NCBI GenBank assembly: GCA_014874185.1
Contig: JACWAF010000032.1
Location: 35,620-99,619, forward strand
DNA length: 64,000 bases
Direction: 5' to 3'
DNA from: Nitrospirota bacterium
GTDB lineage: Bacteria; Nitrospirota; Thermodesulfovibrionia; Thermodesulfovibrionales; JdFR-88
Made by a program: the position numbers and the translations under genes. Position 1 is the stretch's first letter. The number at the start of each line of letters is the position of its first letter. This document shows positions 56,619-64,000 of the stretch, piece after piece. The notes below the pieces were generated by a model, which did not search any database, had not been told where the DNA came from, and worked only from the letters and a program-made list of their open reading frames with translations.

Positions 56619-57800
56619 TTACGCCACGGCGGCGGCCTTGGCCTCTTTTTTGGCCCGTGCGGCGGCCATGATCTCGGCGGCGTTGAACGTGCCGTCTATG
56701 GCCTGCACCGGGCACTTGGCCGTGCAGATGCCGCACCCTATGCACCGGGACTGGTCCACATGGTGCTTTTTCTTCAATTCACCCGATATCGCGTCCACGG
56801 GGCAGGACTTCTTGCAGGCCTGGCAGCCTATGCAGTTGTCCAGCACAACCGCCTTTGACCTGTGCGGGATGTAGTCCCTTATTGCCCCGGTGGGGCACTT
56901 GGTTGCGCAAAGCCCGCATACGCGGCACTTCTCTATGTCTATTCTAGCCAGGTTGTTCGAGACCTTTACCGCGTCAAACGGGCAGGTCTTCTCGCAGATG
57001 CCGCACCCTATGCAACCCGCCTGGCAGTTCTTCCGCGTCTCGCCGCCCTTGTCCTTCGAGTGGCAGGCCACGAGCACCTCTTTGGATGCCGGGAGCACCT
57101 CTATGACCTTCGTGGGGCAGGCCTTCTCGCACTTCCTGCACCCGGTGCACTTTTGTATGTTCACCACCGGCAGGTGGTCTTCGCTCATCGTGATGGCCCC
57201 GAAGGGGCACACCTTGGAGCACGTGCCGTATCCCAGGCAGCCGTATTTGCAGGCCTTGTCCCCGCCCGATGCCAGTATGACCGAGCGGCAGTCCTCAATG
57301 CCTTCGTATTTGAACTTCCTGACCGACTTTGACCACCCGCCCTGGCACATGATGCGGGCGTACTCGGGTTCTTTGGCCTCGGCCCTCTTGCCGGTTATCC
57401 TGGCCACTTCCGAGGCCACCGGGGCCTTTCCGGGGGCGCACATATGGGGGGCGACATTCGGGTTCTGCACCACGGCCTCGGCGTAGCCCTGACAGCCCGC
57501 AAAGCCGCACGCGCCGCAGTTGGCGCCGGGCAGCGCGTTCCTTACCTCCGAAACCTTGGGGTCCACCTTCACGGCGAACTTCTGCGCCGCTATGGCTAGC
57601 CCTATACCGAATACCGCACCCAGGCCGCCAAGAAAGACCACCGAAAAGACGACCAGCTGCTTGACGTCTATCGACTTTACGGCATCAGCGCCGCCGCCCC
57701 CCGCGTCCACCATTGGCGCTATATGACTGCTTGCAACCTTGAAAAGCTGAAACAGCACTCCCAGTATGTCCATTAAGCCGTGCGCGTCGAAGTGCATCAT
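56619..57800 (-). CDS. rnfB: Rnf complex subunit B with an expanded ferredoxin array
   Basis: CGACGFAGCQGYAEAV Rnf-type cluster followed by six CxxCxxCxxxC-like motifs, 393 aa. Confidence 0.93.
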   Translation of the reverse strand: MMHFDAHGLMDILGVLFQLFKVASSHIAPMVDAGGGGADAVKSIDVKQLVVFSVVFLGGLGAVFGIGLAIAAQKFAVKVDPKVSEVRNALPGANCGACGFAGCQGYAEAVVQNPNVAPHMCAPGKAPVASEVARITGKRAEAKEPEYARIMCQGGWSKSVRKFKYEGIEDCRSVILASGGDKACKYGCLGYGTCSKVCPFGAITMSEDHLPVVNIQKCTGCRKCEKACPTKVIEVLPASKEVLVACHSKDKGGETRKNCQAGCIGCGICEKTCPFDAVKVSNNLARIDIEKCRVCGLCATKCPTGAIRDYIPHRSKAVVLDNCIGCQACKKSCPVDAISGELKKKHHVDQSRCIGCGICTAKCPVQAIDGTFNAAEIMAAARAKKEAKAAAVA

Positions 57801-57867
57801 TTCACCCCTTTATCGCTATAAAATCGTTTTTTAAACATTTCTATTTATTATTATTCTACCACCGGCT

Positions 57868-58455
57868 TTAGAGCGTTATCAAACCCGAAAACCCTATGAA
57901 GGCCAGCGCGATAAGCCCGGTGAGGACGAAGGATATCGGCAGCCCCCTGAAGGACTTCGGGATATCGGCAAGCTCCAGCTTCTCGCGGATGCTTGCCATT
58001 ATTATCAGGGCCAGGCTGAAGCCCAGACCCGAACCAAGCCCGAAGCACAGGGCCTCTATGAAGTTGTACCCTTCCTGTGCGTTTATGAGCGGCACGGCAA
58101 GGATGATGCAGTTTGTGGTTATCAGCGCAAGGTAGATGCCAAGCTTGTAGTAGAGCCCCGGGCTCAGCTTGCGCATCATCGTGTCGGCCGCCTGCACGAA
58201 CCCGGCCACAACGCCTATGAAGACCATGATCTCCAGAAATTCCAGGTGAAGGGGTATCATCACCGTCTTGTATATGATCCAGCTGAGGGCCGAGCTTATC
58301 ACCATCACGGCCGTGAATGTCATGCTCATCCCCAGGGCGGTGTCCATCTTCTTGCTCACGCCGAAGAAGATGCAGAGCCCCAGGTAACGGGTAAAGACGA
58401 AGTTGTTTATAAGCGATGCCGCTATTATCAGCTCAAGAAGCCGTCCGAAATGCAT
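57868..58455 (-). CDS. rnfA: Rnf complex subunit A
   Basis: LIIAASLINNFVFTRYLGLCIFFGVSKKMDTALGMSMTFTAVMV. Confidence 0.95.
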   Translation of the reverse strand: MHFGRLLELIIAASLINNFVFTRYLGLCIFFGVSKKMDTALGMSMTFTAVMVISSALSWIIYKTVMIPLHLEFLEIMVFIGVVAGFVQAADTMMRKLSPGLYYKLGIYLALITTNCIILAVPLINAQEGYNFIEALCFGLGSGLGFSLALIIMASIREKLELADIPKSFRGLPISFVLTGLIALAFIGFSGLITL

Positions 58456-58466
58456 TCTCTGCCCCC

Positions 58467-59102
58467 TTAGTGTCCGCCGCCCGATGAGCCGGCGCCGCCG
58501 AAGAATTTAATGTCTATCCAGTTGAAGAAACCCATCAGGAGCCCCACCGCGAAGAACCCGCCCGCGGGCAGGACGAATATGAGCACGGGCTTCGTGGCTA
58601 CAAGCGGGTAGCCCAGCAGCGAACCGCTGCCTAACAGCTCGCGGAAGAAGCTTATCACCGTAAGGGCCAGCAGGAAACCCATGCCCATCCCCAGGCCGTC
58701 GAATATCGAGGGGATCACCTTGTTCTTGCTGGCAAACAGCTCGGCGCGTGAAAGGATTATCGCGAACGCCACTATCAGCTTTATATAGAGGCCCACCTGC
58801 TTGTAGGCGGCCGGCTCATAGGCGTGCAGCAGGAGGTCAGACACGGTGACCCAGGTGGCCGTGACCAGTATGAAGATGGGTATCCTCACCTTGGGGTTTA
58901 TGAACTTTCTCAGGATGGACACGGTCACGTTGGTCATGGTCTGCACGAACAGGACCGCCACGCCCATCAGCATCCCGCCCTTCAGGGAGTTGGTCACCGC
59001 CACCGCCGGACAAAGGGAGAGGGCCACCCTGAAGATAGGGTTCTCGCCGAAGATGCCGTTTTTTATCAATCCAAAATAGCTTATCTTATTGGGCTGTGCC
59101 AT
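58467..59102 (-). CDS. rnfE: Rnf complex subunit E
   Basis: GLIKNGIFGENPIFRVALSLCPAVAVTNSLKGGMLMG. Confidence 0.94.
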   Translation of the reverse strand: MAQPNKISYFGLIKNGIFGENPIFRVALSLCPAVAVTNSLKGGMLMGVAVLFVQTMTNVTVSILRKFINPKVRIPIFILVTATWVTVSDLLLHAYEPAAYKQVGLYIKLIVAFAIILSRAELFASKNKVIPSIFDGLGMGMGFLLALTVISFFRELLGSGSLLGYPLVATKPVLIFVLPAGGFFAVGLLMGFFNWIDIKFFGGAGSSGGGH

Positions 59103-59664
59103 TTGCCACCCCCTGGTACTTGTCCATCAGGAATTTAACCCCTTCCCTCACGCCCCTGGTGACACCCCGGCTGGAGATGGTCGCGCCGGAGACCGCCTCT
59201 ATATGGTTGGGGTCCGGCTGCTTCACGACCTCAAGCTGGTCCAGCCTCTTGCCTTTGAAGCGGTCCTGGAAATAGGGCTTGTTTACCTCGTCGCCCAGTC
59301 CGGGCGTCTCTTCGTCTTCCAGCACCTTGATGGCCTTTATCGACATATCCGTGTTCAGCGCCACAAGAATCTTTATAAAGCTGGAATACCCTTTGCCGTA
59401 TGTGGTAACAAGATAGCCGATGTCCTTGCCCTTGGCGTCCTTGGCCGTGAAATACTGGCCCGCCTTCCCCTGGGCGGTCTTCCAGCCGCCGGCAAGCGGG
59501 ATGGACGCCGCATTGGGGACAAGCTCCTTCATCGCCTTCTGCTGCTCTATCTTCTCGTTCAGGGCTATCCTGGGGGCCGCAACCGAGTACACCAGGGCCA
59601 CTATCGCCCCGGCCACCACGAATATGACCACCAGGTTTAAGGTTATCTTGAATATGTCTTTCAT
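59086..59664 (-). CDS. rnfG: Rnf complex subunit G (covalent FMN site SGAT)
   Basis: IEAVSGATISSRGVTRGV. Confidence 0.94.
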   Translation of the reverse strand: MKDIFKITLNLVVIFVVAGAIVALVYSVAAPRIALNEKIEQQKAMKELVPNAASIPLAGGWKTAQGKAGQYFTAKDAKGKDIGYLVTTYGKGYSSFIKILVALNTDMSIKAIKVLEDEETPGLGDEVNKPYFQDRFKGKRLDQLEVVKQPDPNHIEAVSGATISSRGVTRGVREGVKFLMDKYQGVANGTAQ

Positions 59665-60716
59665 TATCTGGCCGCCTCCTTTCTGAACCCGAAAGGCTTC
59701 CTCTTAACATACCTGTCCAGGAGCGGAGCGAAGCAGTTCATAAGGAGAATGGCGAACATCACGCCCTCCGGGAACCCGCCCTTGATCCTGATCAAAGACG
59801 TTATCAGGCCGCATCCTATGCCGAAGAGTATCTGCGCGTTCCGCAGCGTGGGGCCCGTAACATAGTCCGTGGCCATGAAGAACGCCCCCAGCATGAGGCC
59901 GCCGCTAAGGACATTCAGCAGCGGGTCGCCCGCAAAGAGGACCATCTTCCCCGTGGCCGGGTCCGTCCCCCCGAATATCCAGGTTACCACCGCGACCGTC
60001 GCTATGAAGGTCACCGGGATATGCCAGGTTATATACCTTTTTGCCAGCAGGTACAGGCCGCCTATCAGGAGGGCCAGGGCCGATGTCTCACCGATGGAGC
60101 CCGCGTTCTGCCCTATAAGCTTCATAAGATAAAGATTGCTCTTTGTCCCGAACACCTCGATGAGCTTGTTCATCCCATCCTCTTTCAGGATGCCGAGGGG
60201 GGTGGCCGTGGTCTGGGCGTCGAAGCCCAGGAAAGCCGCCGTGGGCTTATAGAATATTGTCATGGCCCTGGGCCAGGAGATAAGTAGGAACGCCCTGCCT
60301 ATGAGGGCCGGGTTGAATATGTTATAGCCAAGCCCTCCGAAGAGCATCTTGGTTATGGCTACGGCGACAAAAGAGCCTATTATCGGCACATGGATAAGAA
60401 AAGGGCTGAAAGACCAGAGGGATGAGGGAAGGTTCATGCCCAGAAGAAGGCCGGTCAAAAACGCGCTTCCGTCATTTATCGTTACGGGTCTCCCCATCAC
60501 CTTCGCCGTTAAGTATTCAAAGAAGACGGATGATACAATGCAGGTTGCAACTATGAAGAGGGCCCTTGGCCCGAAGAAATAGACGCCCATGAGGAGAGCG
60601 GGGAAAAGAGCTATGCTCACCGTCCACATTATCCGGCTCACGGAGACATCACTGCGGATGTGCGGGCTTACTGAGACTATCAGTCTTGCGTGTTCTTTCT
60701 CGTTCATGACGGCCAT
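59664..60716 (-). CDS. rnfD: Rnf complex subunit D
   Basis: SPHIRSDVSVSRIMWTVSIALFPA; DGSAFLTGLLLGMNLP; TTATPLGILK. Confidence 0.94.
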   Translation of the reverse strand: MAVMNEKEHARLIVSVSPHIRSDVSVSRIMWTVSIALFPALLMGVYFFGPRALFIVATCIVSSVFFEYLTAKVMGRPVTINDGSAFLTGLLLGMNLPSSLWSFSPFLIHVPIIGSFVAVAITKMLFGGLGYNIFNPALIGRAFLLISWPRAMTIFYKPTAAFLGFDAQTTATPLGILKEDGMNKLIEVFGTKSNLYLMKLIGQNAGSIGETSALALLIGGLYLLAKRYITWHIPVTFIATVAVVTWIFGGTDPATGKMVLFAGDPLLNVLSGGLMLGAFFMATDYVTGPTLRNAQILFGIGCGLITSLIRIKGGFPEGVMFAILLMNCFAPLLDRYVKRKPFGFRKEAAR

Positions 60717-60729
60717 TTTAATCCATCTC

Positions 60730-62031
60730 CTAGGGTTTCACCATTGATTTGGCAAGTCTTACAAGCTGGACGACAGGCCTTTTGGACGGGCATACGAAGG
60801 CGCAGGAGCCGCACTCGAAACAGTCGAAAAGCCCAAGTGCCTTGGCCTCCTCGTAATGGCCCTTCTCTATAAGGACGCTCATAACGCCGGGGGTGAGCCC
60901 CATCGGGCAGACGTCCACGCACCTGGAGCAGCGGATGCAGGGCTTATAATCCCCGGCATGAAAAAGCCCCTCATCGGGAAGCACCAGCACGCCAGAGGTC
61001 CCTTTGGTGACCGGCACGTCCAGCGTGCCAACGGCAAAGCCCATCATCGGGCCGCCCGCCACCACCTTGGCCGTCCCGTTGGAGAACCCTCCGCACGCGT
61101 CTATCAAATAGGAAAGCGGGGTGCCGATCCTGGCGAGCAGGTTGCCCGGTTCCTTTATGCCCTCGCCGGTTACCGTGACTACCCTTTCCACCAGGGGCTT
61201 GCCGTAGCGCACGGCCTCGTAGATGGCGTATGTGGTGCCGATGTTCTGGACGACCACGCCCACGTCCATGGGGAGCGCCCTGGGGGGCACCTCGCGCCCG
61301 GTTGCGGCCTTTATGAGCATCTTCTCCGCCCCCTGCGGATATTTCACATGAGGGACGCAGACCTCTATTTCAGGATACCGGGCCGAGGCCTTTCTTATGG
61401 CCTCGATGGCGTCGGGCTTGTTGTCCTCTATGCCGATTACGCCTTTTTTCACGCCGAGGACCTTCATCAGTATCCTCAGCCCCTCGACCACCTCGGCGGG
61501 TTTTTCCACCATCAGCCTGTGGTCGGCGGTGAGATAGGGCTCGCACTCCGCCCCGTTTAAAATGACTATATCTATCGGTTTTTCCTTTGGCGGCGAGAGC
61601 TTGACGGCGGTGGGGAACGTGGCCCCGCCCATGCCCACTATGCCCGCGGCCTTTATCTTTTCTTTAAGCTCCTCGGGCGGGAGGTCCATGTAATCGGGGG
61701 ATTCCTTGAGGGGGACCCACTCCTCTTTGCCGTCGTTTTCTATCACCACGGACTCCACCATGCGGCCCATTGCGGTGGGGAACTCGGCCAGGGCTATCAC
61801 CTTCCCCGACACGGAGGCGTGCACTGGGGCCGAGACAAACCCCTCCGGGGTGCCCACGACCGTGCCTATCTTCACCTCGTCCCCTATCGAGACCGCGGCC
61901 TTCGCCGGGGCGCCAAGGTGCTGTCTTAACTGGATAATGACTCTGGCGGGAGGCTTAAGAGGGGTAATCTGCTTTTTTTCCGAAAGCTCCTTCTTCTCGG
62001 GCGGGTGTATCCCGCCTACGAAAGTAGGCAC
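60730..62031 (-). CDS. rnfC: Rnf complex subunit C
   Basis: GGIHPPEKKELSEKKQI; GMGGATFPTAVKLSPP; CIRCSRCVDVCP; CFECGSCAFVCPSKRPV. Confidence 0.95.
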   Translation of the reverse strand: MPTFVGGIHPPEKKELSEKKQITPLKPPARVIIQLRQHLGAPAKAAVSIGDEVKIGTVVGTPEGFVSAPVHASVSGKVIALAEFPTAMGRMVESVVIENDGKEEWVPLKESPDYMDLPPEELKEKIKAAGIVGMGGATFPTAVKLSPPKEKPIDIVILNGAECEPYLTADHRLMVEKPAEVVEGLRILMKVLGVKKGVIGIEDNKPDAIEAIRKASARYPEIEVCVPHVKYPQGAEKMLIKAATGREVPPRALPMDVGVVVQNIGTTYAIYEAVRYGKPLVERVVTVTGEGIKEPGNLLARIGTPLSYLIDACGGFSNGTAKVVAGGPMMGFAVGTLDVPVTKGTSGVLVLPDEGLFHAGDYKPCIRCSRCVDVCPMGLTPGVMSVLIEKGHYEEAKALGLFDCFECGSCAFVCPSKRPVVQLVRLAKSMVKP

Positions 62032-62220
62032 TATTATTTACCTCCTAAACACATGATTAAGAGCCAAAAATGGAATTCTAATTAATAACACGCGTAAAGG
62101 CATTTAGTCAAGGGAAGGCGGACAAAAAAGCCCCCGGCTTTCTTTTTTTATCCTTATAAACCGGCTGGTTGCAAGAAACAGAAGGGAAGGAAAACAGTCC
62201 GCCTCCAGCCTCACGCATAA

Positions 62221-62262
62221 TAAAAAAAGGGGGGGGACGGGCTGACGCCCGTCCCCCCCCTC
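62221..62262 (-). terminator. Strong intrinsic terminator (minus strand)
   Basis: GGGGGGGACGGGC-TGAC-GCCCGTCCCCCCC hairpin, followed on the minus strand by TTTTTTTA. Confidence 0.8.
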
Positions 62263-62274
62263 ATTCCGGGGCCC

Positions 62275-62574
62275 CTAGCAGCCCTCTATTCTTCTCCTGG
62301 CCGGCGTCGATTTTACGCCCTTCACCACCTCTTTGCCATCCGTTTTCTCGATGGTGATCTCCACCTTTTCGCCTGTCTTCAGCTTCGAAATATCAACTGA
62401 CTTCTCCACCGGGAAGATGTGCTCTTCCTGGGTGCCTTCCGGACAGAAGGTTATGGTGCCGGCCTTGGTGTCGATCCCCCGGATCGTGCCCTTCCTCAGC
62501 TCGGCCGAAAGCGCCAGAGATACCGACGACAGCGCAAAAACAACGGCCAGAACAGCAATCCCGAACCTTTTCAT
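62275..62574 (-). CDS. Small exported protein (signal peptide plus OB-like domain)
   Basis: MKRFGIAVLAVVFALSSVSLALSAELRKGTIRGIDTKAGTITF. Confidence 0.6.
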   Translation of the reverse strand: MKRFGIAVLAVVFALSSVSLALSAELRKGTIRGIDTKAGTITFCPEGTQEEHIFPVEKSVDISKLKTGEKVEITIEKTDGKEVVKGVKSTPARRRIEGC

Positions 62575-62686
62575 ATCCTCCTCCTTGGGAAAATTTGAGC
62601 CCTTAAAACGTTTTTAGCAGTAAATTCCCGTCTTGACAAGCCCTTCTTCTCAAATAAAATCTAAGAAACTCGATAAGGAGGAACGG

Positions 62687-63106
62687 ATGGCAAGCAAAGA
62701 GCTTATGGAGATGCTAAACGACGCGATAGCGAGGGAGCTTCAGGTCAGCATTCAGTACATGTGGCAGCACGTCACGGCCCTTGGGCCCAATGCGGAATCC
62801 ATCGGGAAGGTCTTCAAGGAGATCTCCATAATGGAGATGAAGCATGCCGAGGCGATCGCCGAAAGGCTGGACTTTCTGGGCGGCGCACTGACCACAAAGC
62901 CAAACCCGATAACCGTCGGCGAGGACATTAACGGGATGCTTCAGATAGACAAGAAGGCCGAACAGGACGGCATAAACCTGTACAGGGAGATAATAAAGAA
63001 GGCCGACAGCGAGGCGGATGTGACCACACGCGTGCTTTTCGAGGGTATCCTGAAGCAGGAAGAAGACCACCTTAACAGGTTCGAGACCCTGCTGGGCGAG
63101 AAATAG
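62687..63106 (+). CDS. bfr: Bacterioferritin/ferritin-like protein
   Basis: LNDAIARELQVSIQYMWQHV...MEMKHAEAIAERLDFLGG...EEDHLNRFETLLGEK; ATG 62687 after AAGGAGG. Confidence 0.88.
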   Translation: MASKELMEMLNDAIARELQVSIQYMWQHVTALGPNAESIGKVFKEISIMEMKHAEAIAERLDFLGGALTTKPNPITVGEDINGMLQIDKKAEQDGINLYREIIKKADSEADVTTRVLFEGILKQEEDHLNRFETLLGEK

Positions 63107-63128
63107 GATTTCTCAGACGATTGCCTTT

Positions 63129-63160
63129 AAAAAAAAGCCCCTTTGCGGAGGGGCTTTTTA
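63129..63160 (+). terminator. Intrinsic terminator after the bacterioferritin gene
   Basis: AAAAAAGCCCCTTTGCGGAGGGGCTTTTTAT. Confidence 0.8.
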
Positions 63161-63235
63161 TTTGGTGCGGGCTGCACTATTTGGCCCTCAGGCCCGAATC
63201 ACTTCGGGTAAAAAGGTTTAATGCTGCCGCTTTTT

Positions 63236-63423
63236 CCCCGGTTCCGTTTCAGGGCTCAGACATTCGTCGCAGGGAAGCAGGGGCGCCGCTTGCTGCGCCC
63301 CCGTTAAATCCGCTCCGCCGGATACAGCCGTGCTTTAAAACCAACAGGCCCCTTCGGGGTCATCCCCGGCTCGCTCAATTAATAACTCTCCTCAGGGTCT
63401 GCGCTCCTGAAACGGAACCGGGG
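63236..63423. repeat. Element of about 190 bp bounded by near-perfect inverted repeats (about 26 bp)
   Basis: CCCCGGTTCCGTTTCAGGGCTCAGAC ... GTCTGCGCTCCTGAAACGGAACCGGGG. Confidence 0.65.
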
Positions 63424-63523
63424 CTTTTACCTTAAAAAAAGGCAATTTTTGAAGTCGTGAGCAAAAAAGATCTCCCCGTTTTCTTTTTCAGCACGGAGGT
63501 TTGCGTTATACTAAATAATCCGT

Positions 63524-63611
63524 GGAGGGGTGGCCGAGCGGTTTAAGGCGACGGTCTTGAAAATCGTTGCAGGGTTATACCCTGCCGTGAGTTCGAATCT
63601 CACCCCCTCCG
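63524..63611 (+). tRNA. tRNA-Ser (anticodon UGA), CCA not encoded
   Basis: GGAGGGG acceptor pairs with CCCCTCC; anticodon loop CTTGAAA; long variable arm; TTCGAAT T-loop. Confidence 0.95.
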
Positions 63612-63637
63612 CTTCCCTCTGCTTTAATCCCGGGGGC

Positions 63638-64000
63638 CTATCCTGCCCTGCCGAAGCCCTCCCTGGACCTTATCCTTAAGGCTATGTGCTCCTTTATGTG
63701 AAGCTCCATCAGGCCTTTCAATTCCATCAGCAATCCCCCGGAGGGCTTGATCCTCATCACCTTGTGAAGGGGCCACGTGCTGAAATCGTTGTAAACCTTT
63801 AACAGCGCAGGCGAGGGCTCAATGGACCGGCCCTCTTTTTTGCAATTATTGCAGAGGAGCGCGCCGTCCGCCAGGTAGAACCTGGCCGCCTCCCCGCCGC
63901 ATTTGACGCACCCCTTTAAGGCGGGCGCATAGCCAGAAAGCGCAAGGAGCCTTATCCTGAAGATAACCGGCAGAAGCCCGCCCCCCCCCCCCCCCCCCCC
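63638..64000 (-). CDS. recO: DNA repair protein RecO, C-terminal part, truncated by the window end
   Basis: Reverse-strand translation ...LLPVIFRIRLLALSGYAPALKGCVKCGGEAARFYLADGALLCNNC... Confidence 0.85.
   Translation of the reverse strand, partial: GGGGGGGGLLPVIFRIRLLALSGYAPALKGCVKCGGEAARFYLADGALLCNNCKKEGRSIEPSPALLKVYNDFSTWPLHKVMRIKPSGGLLMELKGLMELHIKEHIALRIRSREGFGRAG

Noticed and set aside
63121-63435. 104-aa ORF after the bacterioferritin gene
   Set aside because: Covers a terminator and an inverted-repeat element; no RBS or domain.
63524-63611. tRNA-Sec (selC)
   Set aside because: The anticodon loop is CTTGAAA (UGA anticodon), so it is tRNA-Ser; selC would need UCA and a longer acceptor stem.

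Overview
The window is a bacterial chromosome or MAG segment of about 58-60% GC by eye. The gene content looks like an anaerobic, respiratory, Nitrospirota- or Deltaproteobacteria-like organism, but that lineage is inference. From left to right it holds: (1) the late/structural block of a Mu-like prophage or prophage-derived particle (about 1-10.85 kb); (2) regulators, a P460 cytochrome, an Smr protein and a Met-rich Spy/CpxP-like protein; (3) a tetraheme cytochrome / TAT Fe-S / NrfD membrane complex; (4) hrcA-grpE-dnaK-dnaJ-rsmE behind a perfect CIRCE operator; (5) an 8-gene NuoEFG/HndABC-type diaphorase operon with regulatory-looking genes and a receiver domain fused to NuoE; (6) topA-dprA-argG; (7) ClC, GlcD, cytochrome c biogenesis, LigD-PE, NagA, BirA and LarC genes; (8) a selenium locus: LysR, a YedF/TusA-like protein, and a peroxiredoxin-like selenoprotein whose in-frame TGA (51501-51503) is followed by a SECIS-like hairpin, so the ORF track misses it; (9) a Gph-PilZ fusion; (10) a Gly-rich lipoprotein flanked by inverted composite repeats; (11) a complete rnfCDGEAB operon; (12) bacterioferritin, tRNA-Ser(UGA) and a truncated recO. 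At least three intergenic repeat families are present. One is a roughly 100-150 bp tripartite palindromic element (seven copies) whose perfect stems differ in sequence. Another is a G/C-rich palindrome family that has inserted in frame into at least three protein genes. All calls come from reading the sequence; no database search was run.
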